A stretch of 38,798 nucleotides of DNA from JBCBST01 sp039819115. Its GTDB lineage: Bacteria; Bacteroidota; Rhodothermia; Balneolales; Balneolaceae. Positions 23,977-33,122 of this stretch are shown one piece after another. The stretch is from contig JBCBST010000017.1 of assembly GCA_039819115.1 (NCBI GenBank), positions 1 to 38,798 of the forward strand, written 5' to 3'. The position numbers and the translations under genes were made by a program. The notes beneath the pieces are model-generated. The model was given only the letters and a program-made list of their open reading frames with translations. It was not told the origin of the DNA and did no database searches. Positions within the stretch are counted from its first letter, which is position 1; every line of letters starts with the position of its first letter.

Positions 23977-25573
23977 ATACCGGGTATTCTACTGTTTTAG
24001 CGCCGATTCCATGTTCTTCCAGATAATCGTCGAAGAAGTTCCACGTAACCAAACCGTCATCGGATTGAGGCTCAAGGGCATAAAAAATCAAGTTAGCTAA
24101 CGGTTGTGCAAGATCAATCCAATAATCACCCGGATTAAACGTTTTTGTAGCTGCATTGAACTGCCCATCGATACTAGCCATAAAATGTCCTTCATATTTC
24201 CGGCCCGATTTTTTCAGTGAATCTGCTAAAAATACTTCTCCAATAGCCGATACCGGTTTTTCCAATACCTGAATATCCACGCCAAGCATGCGCAGGTGTT
24301 CTGCAACATGCCCAAGTTCAGCAGGCATCAGATAACCTCTGGGAAGAGTGCTTTTAACGGTAGCTTCGAACCCGCTATAGTTTTTAACGCCTTCCAGAGT
24401 TACAATGCGTTGTCCCCGTGCCAGTTTCGTTTTCCCAAGAGAATCAGAGTAGGGAATATATTCATAGGATCGGTATTTCGGGATATCCTCAAGATAGGTC
24501 ATGGTAAAGCGAACACCTTTTTTAACCACGCCAGCGCCTTCCAGTACCAGGTTTATTGCGGCTTCTTCCGCACTGTTATTGGTCTCAACAATAGTCCGGG
24601 CATGCTTATTGGTAAATTCCAGGATTTCGGTTACGAACGCATGTGTGGAATACATACGCTGGTAAAATCGCTCATGAGCAAAGGCTTCGCTCAAAATCCC
24701 GATTTTGTTTCTCAACCCCATTTGATTTACAAGATACCTTGGATGATGGTTATAGGTATTAATTTGAGTAACTGGCCAACCCGCTCGTAAGTTATGATAT
24801 CCATAAGGTCCGATATGAATGTCATACTTTTTAAGAACAGAATCGGTTACATCGGGGAGTAATTGACCCCAGGTTAAATCATACGGCCCTTTTTCGCCAG
24901 CATAGTGATAACTTGGTGCCCAGGTAAGTGAATATCCGTGCCAGGTTCCGTTTGTAGTGTGTAAGTCGACCAGTACCTCCGGATCCCACCGCATCATCAC
25001 ATTTTGGATCATGGCTCTGGTTTCGAGGGCATCCATTTTCATTCCATCACGGTTCAAATCCCAACCCTGGCTGTTGGCCCGAACGCCGGTTAATTCAGGG
25101 CTTCCTTCTTGGGAACGGCGTGTCTGGACGCCCAGATTATCATTTGAATCTGTGTTGTAAATAGGAGCGAAGATTAAAATCTGGTTTTCAAGGAGGTGTT
25201 TCTTATCCCCAAACAAGATTTCACGCATCAAGATCATGAGTATTTCCTTTCCTTCTACCTCACCGGAATGGATGTTTCCCTGTACATACATGACCGGTTT
25301 ACCTGTTGCCAGCGCTTCTTCCGGGGTTGAAACTTTGGGATCAGACAGTACGACGACCGGAATATCCCGCCCCTCCAGGCTTTTTCCTATGGATTCTACA
25401 TGAACCAGGTCTGTCTTGGCCTGGATAGCTTCGATGAAATCCATCACCTCAGAGTAAAGAGAAGTCTTGGCGTATTGTGTTTTTTCCGGGATGGTGATGA
25501 GCTCTTCCGACCACTGAGCAGATACGAAAGAAGTAGTCAGACTGAATAGTAAAAAAAGAGTAACGTGTTTCAT
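23954..25573 (-). CDS. Secreted M14-family zinc carboxypeptidase
   Basis: A 539-residue metallocarboxypeptidase with a signal peptide (cleavage near SFVSAQ, residue 19). The zinc site is complete: HxxE as H102 and E105 (GNIHSGEVEGKE) and the third ligand H205 (VDLHTTNGT). NRDG (174-177) supplies the substrate-binding Asn/Arg, and Glu296 in ILSEAFAHE is the likely catalytic acid. About 200 further residues follow with no recognised domain and no T9SS sorting sequence, so it is probably periplasmic. It probably acts on oligopeptides or envelope peptides. Its 3' end overlaps the GNAT gene by 23 bases on the opposite strand. Confidence 0.92.
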   Translation of the reverse strand: MKHVTLFLLFSLTTSFVSAQWSEELITIPEKTQYAKTSLYSEVMDFIEAIQAKTDLVHVESIGKSLEGRDIPVVVLSDPKVSTPEEALATGKPVMYVQGNIHSGEVEGKEILMILMREILFGDKKHLLENQILIFAPIYNTDSNDNLGVQTRRSQEGSPELTGVRANSQGWDLNRDGMKMDALETRAMIQNVMMRWDPEVLVDLHTTNGTWHGYSLTWAPSYHYAGEKGPYDLTWGQLLPDVTDSVLKKYDIHIGPYGYHNLRAGWPVTQINTYNHHPRYLVNQMGLRNKIGILSEAFAHERFYQRMYSTHAFVTEILEFTNKHARTIVETNNSAEEAAINLVLEGAGVVKKGVRFTMTYLEDIPKYRSYEYIPYSDSLGKTKLARGQRIVTLEGVKNYSGFEATVKSTLPRGYLMPAELGHVAEHLRMLGVDIQVLEKPVSAIGEVFLADSLKKSGRKYEGHFMASIDGQFNAATKTFNPGDYWIDLAQPLANLIFYALEPQSDDGLVTWNFFDDYLEEHGIGAKTVEYPVFKYFELK

Positions 25574-25854
25574 TACGTCGGGTTAAATGTGGCGAAGTAT
25601 ACCCATTTGAAGGTAAAGAAGGTGTATTGAAATTCTACCCAAATCTGTACTGGTACCATAAACTTCTCAAAACCTGTCTGTACAGCCTCAGAACACACAG
25701 AAAATCAGGCAACCCTTTGAAATGCTTTGAAGAGATGATTAGCATGAGCGTGCGAAGTGAAACATACCGACCCGGCTGTGCCTGCGATGAAATTAAATTG
25801 CTCAGATATTGTTTATTAAGCTATTACTCATAACGCTTTTAGGGGGCTAACCAT
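25574..25854. other. Intergenic region between M14 peptidase and TPMT genes
   Basis: A 281-base gap between divergent genes. A 68-codon frame at 25627-25833 has no recognisable sequence and a weak start, and is not called as a gene. No repeat or terminator is clear. A strong AGGGGG ribosome-binding site (25841-25846) serves the methyltransferase gene. Promoters for both flanking genes must lie here but I cannot place them. Confidence 0.5.
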
Positions 25855-26499
25855 ATGGAAAAAGAATACTGGCTCGAACGTTGGGAACATCGTCAGATTG
25901 GTTTTGATCAGCAACACCCCAATCCGTTACTTGTTCGTCATTTCAGCAAGCTCAACATCAGTAGAAACGGAAAGATATTTGTACCGCTAACGGGAAAAAC
26001 GATTGATGTAGCCTGGCTTTTGTCGCAAGGATTTGAAGTAACAGGCTGTGAGTTAAGTGAACAAGCCGTACGTGAGTTATTTGGTATGCTGGATATTGAA
26101 GCGGCGATTGAGCCATGGGAATATGGAAAAATCTATACCTCAGAGCGTCTTACTCTGTTTGTGGGCGATTTTTTTTCGCTCATCAAAACGGATCTGGGTA
26201 CCGTGGATGGTGTTTATGACCGCGCTGCTCTGGTTGCACTGCCATCAGAGGCGCGACATTTGTATACTTCCTATCTCCGTTTAATCACACAACAAGCACC
26301 TCAGTTGCTCATTGTGTTTGATTATGACCAGGAGCTTATTTCGGGGCCTCCCTTTTCTATAAGCAAAGAAGAAATAACCAATCATTACGCAGAGGAATAT
26401 CATATTGCGCTGATTGAGAAAAAAGACATACCCGGGGGATTGAAAGGTGTTGCTCCGGCTACTGAAGACGTGTGGCTAGTGAGAAGTAAGCCGTGCTGA
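25855..26499 (+). CDS. tpm: Thiopurine S-methyltransferase (TPMT) family protein
   Basis: SAM-dependent methyltransferase of the TPMT family, 214 residues as usual. It starts with the family signature YWLERWEHRQIGFDQQHPN, then the SAM-binding loop FVPLTGKTIDVAWLLSQGFEVTGCELSE, and DGVYDRAALVALPSEARHLYTSYL near the active site. Bacterial members methylate thiols and oxidised tellurium or selenium compounds; the natural substrate here is unknown. An AGGGGG ribosome-binding site lies 8 bases before the ATG. It ends 1 base from the convergent clpB stop, with no terminator between. Confidence 0.92.
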   Translation: MEKEYWLERWEHRQIGFDQQHPNPLLVRHFSKLNISRNGKIFVPLTGKTIDVAWLLSQGFEVTGCELSEQAVRELFGMLDIEAAIEPWEYGKIYTSERLTLFVGDFFSLIKTDLGTVDGVYDRAALVALPSEARHLYTSYLRLITQQAPQLLIVFDYDQELISGPPFSISKEEITNHYAEEYHIALIEKKDIPGGLKGVAPATEDVWLVRSKPC

Positions 26500-26500
26500 A

Positions 26501-29131
26501 TTACTCCTCTACCCAGCTTTCCACGTCATTAATCACTTCGGCAAAATCGAGTTGATCTCCGTTGATGATGATCTCATAATCAACAGGACCTTCTTCATTT
26601 CGACTGATTAAAAGCGTAGCCAGGCGATTGGTAATATGCTGCTGAATCACACGTTTTAATGGCCTCGCTCCATACACCGGATCGTAGCCACGCTCTGCCA
26701 GCCAGTCTTTTACAGAATCGGGAATGGTAAGTGAAACCTGGTTTCTTTCCAGTAGTTGGAGAACTCGTTTAAGCTGGATGTCCACGATAAATCGAATGTG
26801 CTCCTTACCCAGTGGGTGAAATACAATGGTATCATCTACCCGGTTTAAAAACTCAGGTCGGATGGTTTGTTTAAGCTGATCAATGAGTTTTTGCTGTAAG
26901 TCTACGTATTGACTTTCACTTAACTCTCCATCCGATTTTTCCATTTCGTTCACAATCAGGTGAGAACCAATGTTACTGGTCATGATGATGATGGTGTTTT
27001 TAAAGTCGACCGTTACTCCTTTGTTATCGGTAAGACGGCCTTCATCCAGAACCTGAAGTAATACGTTAAACACATCAGGGTGGGCTTTTTCGATTTCATC
27101 CAACAGAATAACCGAATACGGGTGGCGTCGTGCTGCTTCGGTAAGTTGTCCACCTTCTTCATATCCTACATATCCCGGAGGTGCTCCAACTAAGCGACTG
27201 ACAGAATGCTTTTCCATGTATTCACTCATGTCAATACGAATCATAGCATGTTCATCATTAAACAGAAACTCGGCCAGTGAACGGGCCAGCTCTGTTTTTC
27301 CCACGCCGGTTGAACCCAAAAAGAAGAACGATCCGATTGGGCGAGCCTCATCCTGCAAACCGGCCCGGGATCGGCGTACAGCATGGGCAACTGCCTCAAT
27401 GGCCATATCTTGTCCAATCACACGCTTGTGTAGTTCTTCTTCGAGTAATAACAACTTTTGGCGTTCACTTTGCAGCATTCGGGTAACGGGAATACCCGTC
27501 CAACGACTCACAATGTCGGCGATATCCTCGGCATCCACCTCTTCTTTTAGCATCGCTTTTTTAGTCTGCATCTCAGTGAGCTGGGTTTTGGTACGTTCCA
27601 GGTCGGTTTCTAATTGACGTATCGTACCATATCTGAGCTCGGCTACTTTTTCATACAGCCCCTGCCGTTCGGCCTTGTCGGCCTCATTACGAGCTGTTTC
27701 AATCGCCTCTTTAAGTTCTCTTGTTTTTTGGATGAGATCACGTTCCTGTTCCCACTGTGCACGCATAGCATTACGCTGTTCTTCGAGATCGGCCAGTTCC
27801 TTTTCGATCCCCTTTATCTTGGAGGGCTCCTGTTCGCGTTTCAGGGCCTCCCGCTCAATTTCAAGCTGACGAATCTGGCGTTCAATACCGTCTAATTCTT
27901 CGGGGAGCGAGTCAATCTGAAGACGCAAACGTGAAGCCGCTTCATCAATCAAGTCAATGGCTTTATCGGGTAAAAACCGATCGGATATGTATCGATGTGA
28001 AAGCTCTGCCGCAGCCACGATAGCAGCATCGGTAATACGCACTCCGTGGTGAACTTCATATCGCTCCTGCAATCCGCGGAGGATGGAAACGGAATCCTCA
28101 ATACCCGGCTCACCAACCAATACGGTTTGTAAGCGGCGCTCGAGCGCTTTGTCTTTCTCGATATACTTCCTGTATTCGTCAAGGGTGGTAGCACCAATAG
28201 CATGTAACTCGCCCCTTGCTAATGCCGGCTTTAAGATATTGGCGGCGTCCATCGCACCATCGGTTGCTCCGGCGCCAACAAGTGTATGGATTTCATCGAT
28301 AAAGAGAATGATCTCCCCATCCGATTCCGTCACATCTTTAACGACAGCTTTCAGGCGCTCTTCAAACTCTCCTCTGAACTTGGTTCCGGCTACCAGCGCA
28401 CCCATATCCAGCGCCACAATACGTTTAGATTTAAGACCTTCAGGAACATCACCCCGAACAATGCGGAGAGCCATACCCTCTGCAATTGCCGTTTTACCGA
28501 CTCCAGGTTCGCCGATCAGTACCGGGTTATTCTTTGTACGCCGGGACAGAATCTGCATTACACGCCGGATTTCCTGATCCCGACCAATGACGGGATCGAG
28601 CTTATTCTTTTCCGCCAGTTCGTTCAAATCCTTCGCATAGCGATCCAACGCACCATATCGGCTTTCTGCATTAGGATCGTCCACGGTTTGATTCCCCCGA
28701 ACGTCCTTCAAGACTTTTAAGATATTTTCTTTTGTTACTCTCTGGTCGTTAAGTACAGAGGCTACCTCATCATTCGTCTCGGTAATGCCAATAAAGACAT
28801 GTTCTGAGCTGATATACGCATCTCCAAGCTCGGTGGCTACCTGCTGGGCTTTATCAAAGGCCTCTTTGGATGTAACAGACAGGTACTGCCCCGAAACGGA
28901 TGTTCCGCTTACTTTGGGATATTGTTGTAAGGCACGCTCAACTACCTGTTCAACAGCATGTACATTAGCGCCTAGTTTATTCAGTAAGGTGAGTACAATG
29001 CTGTCTCCATCTCCCAAGAAAGCGTGTATGATATGAGCAGGTTCCAGGGCCTGGTTGTTATTGGTCTGAGCCAGTTCTACCGCTTTTTGAACGGTTTCCT
29101 GCGCCTTCAATGTAAACTTGTTCAAATTCAT
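26501..29131 (-). CDS. clpB: ATP-dependent disaggregase ClpB
   Basis: Hexameric AAA+ chaperone that threads aggregated proteins in concert with DnaK. The 876-residue chain has the N-terminal Clp repeat domain (1-145), AAA1 with Walker A GEPGVGKT (207-214) and Walker B ILFIDEIHTLVGAG, the coiled-coil M domain (about 410-520, rich in Glu/Arg/Gln), and AAA2 with Walker A GSTGVGKTELA (about 605-615) and Walker B VILLDEIEKAHPDV. The M domain and absence of a ClpP-binding tripeptide loop mark it as ClpB rather than ClpA/C. No CIRCE element is visible in the 85-base gap upstream. It is divergent from a cysteine-motif protein of unknown function. Confidence 0.97.
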   Translation of the reverse strand: MNLNKFTLKAQETVQKAVELAQTNNNQALEPAHIIHAFLGDGDSIVLTLLNKLGANVHAVEQVVERALQQYPKVSGTSVSGQYLSVTSKEAFDKAQQVATELGDAYISSEHVFIGITETNDEVASVLNDQRVTKENILKVLKDVRGNQTVDDPNAESRYGALDRYAKDLNELAEKNKLDPVIGRDQEIRRVMQILSRRTKNNPVLIGEPGVGKTAIAEGMALRIVRGDVPEGLKSKRIVALDMGALVAGTKFRGEFEERLKAVVKDVTESDGEIILFIDEIHTLVGAGATDGAMDAANILKPALARGELHAIGATTLDEYRKYIEKDKALERRLQTVLVGEPGIEDSVSILRGLQERYEVHHGVRITDAAIVAAAELSHRYISDRFLPDKAIDLIDEAASRLRLQIDSLPEELDGIERQIRQLEIEREALKREQEPSKIKGIEKELADLEEQRNAMRAQWEQERDLIQKTRELKEAIETARNEADKAERQGLYEKVAELRYGTIRQLETDLERTKTQLTEMQTKKAMLKEEVDAEDIADIVSRWTGIPVTRMLQSERQKLLLLEEELHKRVIGQDMAIEAVAHAVRRSRAGLQDEARPIGSFFFLGSTGVGKTELARSLAEFLFNDEHAMIRIDMSEYMEKHSVSRLVGAPPGYVGYEEGGQLTEAARRHPYSVILLDEIEKAHPDVFNVLLQVLDEGRLTDNKGVTVDFKNTIIIMTSNIGSHLIVNEMEKSDGELSESQYVDLQQKLIDQLKQTIRPEFLNRVDDTIVFHPLGKEHIRFIVDIQLKRVLQLLERNQVSLTIPDSVKDWLAERGYDPVYGARPLKRVIQQHITNRLATLLISRNEEGPVDYEIIINGDQLDFAEVINDVESWVEE

Positions 29132-29216
29132 GATTCATACTTTGTGTTATTCTGACTCTTGATATCCCAAAACCGTGCCGTGTTGAGCTTATGACGGATT
29201 TACAGTATCGTTTGAC

Positions 29217-29789
29217 ATGCATTTTAACCTGAATAACATCCCCGAAATATTCTTCAACTCAGAAACCGGATCACCGTTCACGGAGTGTAAAGTTTGCGGG
29301 GAAACGCTGACCGATGGACGGGAGTATTTGATTGAAAAGTCGTTTGTTCACTATAACGATAAAGTGAATGATGACCTGGTTTGGGAAGCCGCTATGTGTC
29401 TGAATTGCGTACTGGAGCTAAGAAAAGAATACTCGGAAGAGTCGTATCGAAGAATGAACGCCTATTTTGAGTCGAATATGAATTTTGATCGTCAGCGTGA
29501 GCTGGCCGAGAGTCAGAATTTTACGGTTAGCGACTGGCTGGATACCTGTGTGATTACCGGGAAAAAACGACCAGAATGCGGGCAGTACCAGATTTACGGA
29601 CACTTTCTGGGAGGGTCTGCCGTATTTGACAGTGGTCCGTTCATGCTGTCAGGTGAAGCTATGGACGAAGCCATTCAACTGATGAGTAATGAAACCCTGG
29701 ATAACATGAATCGATTCCGGGATCAACACTTTCCCCCGCCGGAGGATTTACGGCCACTCTTCGAAGATCCGAAGTTTGTGTTTATCTGA
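29217..29789 (+). CDS. Hypothetical protein with CxxC pairs (possible zinc binding)
   Basis: Family not recognised. The 190-residue soluble, acidic protein has two CxxC pairs in the first 75 residues (ECKVCGET and MCLNCVLE), spaced like a zinc ribbon, and a further CVITGKKRPEC pair near residue 110. The rest is helical with a Pro-rich acidic end (FPPPEDLRPLFEDP). There is no signal peptide or membrane segment. Its start lies 85 bases from clpB on the opposite strand, so the two may share a control region; a link to proteostasis is only suggested by that position. Confidence 0.75.
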   Translation: MHFNLNNIPEIFFNSETGSPFTECKVCGETLTDGREYLIEKSFVHYNDKVNDDLVWEAAMCLNCVLELRKEYSEESYRRMNAYFESNMNFDRQRELAESQNFTVSDWLDTCVITGKKRPECGQYQIYGHFLGGSAVFDSGPFMLSGEAMDEAIQLMSNETLDNMNRFRDQHFPPPEDLRPLFEDPKFVFI

Positions 29790-30033
29790 GGCATCAACAC
29801 ATCCTCTGCATGCAATGCAGGGGAGGACAACACGGTGATGGCAGTCTATGCTTATCAGAGCTTACTTCGGTTCGTATGATGAGCGTTTGTCGCTATGATC
29901 GTGTTGCTAACCAGGACAACATGATCCGGAATTAGTTGGGTTAAAATTTATAGGTGTAAACGCAGACCTGAATAATATTTGGCTTATTTTTAAGAATCCC
30001 AGAATATCTTCAGACTATTAAAAGAAATCCTGA
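29790..30033. other. Intergenic region with a hairpin, no gene seen
   Basis: A 244-base gap. Near its start TCCTCTGCAT (29802-29811) and ATGCAGGGGA (29815-29824) form a 10-base stem with one G:T pair and a 3-base loop. No T tract follows, so it is not a standard terminator. A smaller AGCG-TTTGT-CGCT hairpin lies near 29880-29900. No tRNA or ORF is recognisable. Confidence 0.45.
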
Positions 30034-30900
30034 ATGAAGAACATATTGATTTGGATTCTATCCGTGCTTTTGGCTTTGGCCGCAATGATTTACCAAAGAA
30101 GTACGGGGCCGACCTACGAGTATAAAGGACACCTAGAGAACGGAGGAGAGAGATATAAATATGAACTGATTCGCTCTCACGAAACCACTGGAGGAGCGAA
30201 GATTGAATTGCCTTCTGTTGGAAATGTTGAATACAACGCATCCCTGAATTATAAACGCTATCAAACCAAAGATACCGTAACGAGTATTGATTTTAAGTTG
30301 GACGAAAACAATCAATTTGTTGCTCAGCTACCTGTACAACCGGCAGCCGGAAAGATGGAATACTTCATTACCGGAAGTATCGATGGCGTAGCGTTTAATA
30401 TCCCGGAAAAGGGAAAAGACAATATCGTCTTACGATACAAAGATCCGGTCTCTGACTTTATCCTTGTGCCTCATGTCACGTTAATGATTATTGTTATTAT
30501 TTTTGGAATCCGTGCAGGGTTAAGCGCACTGTTTGACCACGATACGATGCGCCGATGGACGGTGATTGCATTTTCTGCTATGACGGTTGGCGGGATGATA
30601 TTAGGGCCTTTGGTTCAAAAAAGTGCCTTTGGCGAGTACTGGACCGGCTTTCCGTTTGGAGGAGATTTTACGGATAACAAAATGCTGATTATGTGGATCG
30701 TATGGGCATTAGCGTTAGCCATCATCGGTTTTAAACCGAAAAAGAAAGAGACGGTCAGCAAAATTGCAGTATTGTCAGCGGCAGTTGTTATGACAGTGGT
30801 ATACCTGATTCCGCATAGTATGGGCGGGTCTACCCTTGATTATGATAAAGTGGATATGGGAATCGATCCGAAGGAGGCGATTAAAACAGGGGCCGAATAA
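30034..30900 (+). CDS. Hypothetical multi-pass membrane protein with extracytoplasmic beta domain
   Basis: A 288-residue protein of unknown function. An N-terminal membrane segment (4-20) is followed by a 120-residue beta-rich region (TYEYKGHLENGG through DNIVLRYKDP), then four hydrophobic segments (about 147-172, 180-198, 222-240 and 246-262). Between the second and third lies FGEYWTGFPFGGDFTDNKML, reminiscent of Trp/Gly-rich loops in cytochrome-assembly proteins but not a match to CcsA/CcmF. Histidines at membrane edges (LVPHVTL, LIPHSMGG) could bind heme. It is 30 bases upstream of another histidine-bearing membrane protein, so the two probably work together. Confidence 0.7.
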   Translation: MKNILIWILSVLLALAAMIYQRSTGPTYEYKGHLENGGERYKYELIRSHETTGGAKIELPSVGNVEYNASLNYKRYQTKDTVTSIDFKLDENNQFVAQLPVQPAAGKMEYFITGSIDGVAFNIPEKGKDNIVLRYKDPVSDFILVPHVTLMIIVIIFGIRAGLSALFDHDTMRRWTVIAFSAMTVGGMILGPLVQKSAFGEYWTGFPFGGDFTDNKMLIMWIVWALALAIIGFKPKKKETVSKIAVLSAAVVMTVVYLIPHSMGGSTLDYDKVDMGIDPKEAIKTGAE

Positions 30901-30930
30901 CCATACTGCCGGCAAAAACCGACGTCAAAG

Positions 30931-31383
30931 ATGATAGCAAATTGGATTCATATTGTGATTGTTCATCTTGCCGTACTTGGAACCCCGTGGTTGGCATACC
31001 GGGTTTGGGTACATCGAGCGCTTCCAATGGACGCCAAACAATGGAAGGGAACATATAGCGGGTTAATCATTCTTGGCGGGATTACAGCTATAGCCTACTT
31101 TACGGGGCCGGAGGCTGCGGATTGGACAAAAGAGGTATTGGTTTCTTTCCCACAGGACCGGGTAGAAGATCATGCTCTTTGGGGAAGGATTGCCTTTGTG
31201 ATTCAGGGCATTGCCGGGCTCATTGGGGTTATGGGCTGGGCAAGTATTTTACAGGAAGAACAACCGGATCGTAGAATTTTTGTCCTTTTAATAATCTTAT
31301 TGGTCACAAATATATTTGTGATGATACATACCTCTCATCTGGGGGGAATGATCAGAAGGATGGATCTGATAAACATGTTTTGA
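30931..31383 (+). CDS. DUF2231-like four-helix membrane protein
   Basis: A 150-residue membrane protein with about four hydrophobic helices. Histidines fall at positions common in b-type cytochrome-like or DUF2231 proteins: IHIVIVHLAVLG in helix 1, EDHALWGRIAF at the start of helix 3, and MIHTSHLGGMI in helix 4. The resemblance to DUF2231 is by pattern, not by a clear signature. It follows the beta-domain membrane protein by 30 bases on the same strand. A role in heme binding or membrane electron transfer is inferred only from histidine placement. Confidence 0.65.
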   Translation: MIANWIHIVIVHLAVLGTPWLAYRVWVHRALPMDAKQWKGTYSGLIILGGITAIAYFTGPEAADWTKEVLVSFPQDRVEDHALWGRIAFVIQGIAGLIGVMGWASILQEEQPDRRIFVLLIILLVTNIFVMIHTSHLGGMIRRMDLINMF

Positions 31384-31482
31384 AGATCTGCATCCTGCCC
31401 CCCCTTGGGGTGTATTTCTAACGAGGACGATGGGAACAAAGTGAATACGCAGTATGGCGTCCGCCCGAAATAACTATTCAAC

Positions 31483-31516
31483 AAAAAAGCCCCGACCGGT
31501 TCAGGATCGAGGCTTC
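31483..31516 (-). terminator. Terminator after htrA
   Basis: On the minus strand, arms AAGCCTCGA and TCGGGGCTT (one G:T pair) enclose an 11-base loop and run into a T6 tract, starting 26 bases after the htrA stop. Confidence 0.8.
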
Positions 31517-31541
31517 TTTCGGGGTACAAGGGTCAACAAAC

Positions 31542-33038
31542 TTATTGTAGCCGGAAGGAGAAGAATTGTTCCGAGCCGGAACGATTTATTTTCATAAATA
31601 CCGAAGTTTTTCCGCTTTCAACCACGCGATCCATTTCGGAATAGAAATCGCCTGAGGAGGCAACATCGTTGTTATTGACAGATAGAATCACATCGCCTTC
31701 ACGGAGGCCTCGTTTGTAGGCCGCACTGCTTTGGGTAATCTCGCGAATGAGAGCACCCTCCACCTTATCCTCAATTTGTAGTTGCTGACGATAGGAATCA
31801 TTCAGGGTGGTTACCTCAAATCCCAGCATTTCGTCCATATCCTCCGATTCGGCTGAAGGAGTTTCCGCCAATTCCTCTTCACCAGGTCGCGTTCCCAGCT
31901 TCACAGTAATAGCGCGCTCTTTTCCATCCCGTACAATGCCTAATTCAATGGTCTCGCCCGGTCGGAATCCGGCTATTTTAGAGCGGAAAAGCGCCCAGTC
32001 TCCAACCGGTTTTCCGTTAAGTTCAACAATGATATCCTGCTCTTTAAGCCCGGCTTTATCTGATGGTCCTTTTTCAGTCACTTCACCAATGATAAATCCT
32101 CGCACGTTATCCAGTCCCATGGCTTCTGCCATCACCTGGTCTACATCTCCTCCATAGTTGATGCCCAGGAAACCGCGTGAAACAATACCATCATCCAGTA
32201 AATCTTCCATGATGCGTTTGGCCAGGTTGGATGGTATGGAAAAGCCAATCCCATCATTACCACCAGATCGCGAGGCGATGGCAGAGTTAATTCCTACCAA
32301 TTCTCCATCGAGGTTTACCAGAGCTCCTCCAGAGTTGCCCGGGTTAATAGCTGCATCGGTTTGAATGAATTCTTCGTAACCAGCACCACCTTCAATAAGG
32401 CTGATGTTCCGATTTTTTGCAGATACGATTCCAAAAGAAACAGTATGATTCAGATTTTCGCTCAACGGGCTACCGATGGCCAGTACGAAGGAGCCTACTT
32501 TCAAATCATCAGAGTTACCAATGCTGATGGAAGGCAGGTTTTTAGCCTCAACCTTGATGACGGCCAGGTCGGTACTTGGATCAGCACCGATTAATTCGGC
32601 TTCCATTTGTTCTCCATTGATAAACTCTACTGTAATGCCGCCTTCATCGGCTCCGTCAATTACATGATTGTTGGTGATGATGTACCCATCGTTTGAAACA
32701 ATTACGCCTGAGCCGAGACCTTTTCGGATTTGCTCACGGGTTTGTGGCTCATTTCCACGTTGGTTATAAGGATTGCGGAAAAAAGAGAAAGGATCGATGA
32801 CCCGAACTTGTCGGGTTTGTTCAGTGGTAATGGTGACTACCGATGGATTGGTCGCCTCGGCTATATCCACGATGGCGTCATTAAAATCTCTGAGTGTTGC
32901 TACAGGTCGGTTATCGGCCGGTGTTACCTGTGTTTGATAGTCGGGGAAAATGCGGGTGTGTTCGTTAATGGCGTTGAACCCCAGGAAAAGAAAAAATGCG
33001 AAAGCAACTCCGAGGGTGTGTTTGGCAGCTGTGTTCAT
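31542..33038 (-). CDS. htrA: Do/DegP-type serine protease (HtrA) with two PDZ domains
   Basis: Envelope protein-quality-control protease of family S1C. The 498-residue chain has an N-terminal hydrophobic segment (8-22; uncleaved anchor or signal peptide), a protease domain with triad H125 (TNNHVIDGA), D157 (STDLAVIKV) and S236 (NPGNSGGAL), and two PDZ domains: one around 275-370 (GFLGINYGG, GPSDKAGLKEQDIIVELNGK) and one around 405-498 (SSAAYKRGLREGDVILSVNN). This is the DegP/DegQ layout rather than single-PDZ DegS. It lies downstream of hsp20 but is separated from it by a terminator and has an 8-base palindrome upstream. Confidence 0.96.
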   Translation of the reverse strand: MNTAAKHTLGVAFAFFLFLGFNAINEHTRIFPDYQTQVTPADNRPVATLRDFNDAIVDIAEATNPSVVTITTEQTRQVRVIDPFSFFRNPYNQRGNEPQTREQIRKGLGSGVIVSNDGYIITNNHVIDGADEGGITVEFINGEQMEAELIGADPSTDLAVIKVEAKNLPSISIGNSDDLKVGSFVLAIGSPLSENLNHTVSFGIVSAKNRNISLIEGGAGYEEFIQTDAAINPGNSGGALVNLDGELVGINSAIASRSGGNDGIGFSIPSNLAKRIMEDLLDDGIVSRGFLGINYGGDVDQVMAEAMGLDNVRGFIIGEVTEKGPSDKAGLKEQDIIVELNGKPVGDWALFRSKIAGFRPGETIELGIVRDGKERAITVKLGTRPGEEELAETPSAESEDMDEMLGFEVTTLNDSYRQQLQIEDKVEGALIREITQSSAAYKRGLREGDVILSVNNNDVASSGDFYSEMDRVVESGKTSVFMKINRSGSEQFFSFRLQ

Positions 33039-33087
33039 AACTCGTTTAACAGTTTTTAGATAATTATTTCACTTGAACGGGTGTAAG

Positions 33088-33110
33088 TAAGCAGGTGGTG
33101 TGCCTGCTTA
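33088..33110 (-). promoter_or_regulatory. Palindrome upstream of htrA
   Basis: Perfect 8-base arms TAAGCAGG (33088-33095) and CCTGCTTA (33103-33110) with a 7-base spacer lie 50-72 bases before the htrA start. There is no T tract in either direction, so an operator or leader hairpin is more likely than a terminator. Confidence 0.4.
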
Positions 33111-33122
33111 ACAACTTTAACA

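Noticed and set aside
25627..25833. 68-codon frame in the gap before the TPMT gene
   Set aside because: No motif, weak start and no ribosome-binding site; treated as noncoding.
28083..28577. 164-codon plus-strand frame inside clpB
   Set aside because: It is Ser/Thr/Pro-rich shadow sequence antisense to conserved AAA+ motifs of clpB.
29132..29216. CIRCE/HrcA element upstream of clpB
   Set aside because: I looked for TTAGCACTC-N9-GAGTGCTAA and found no match in the gap.
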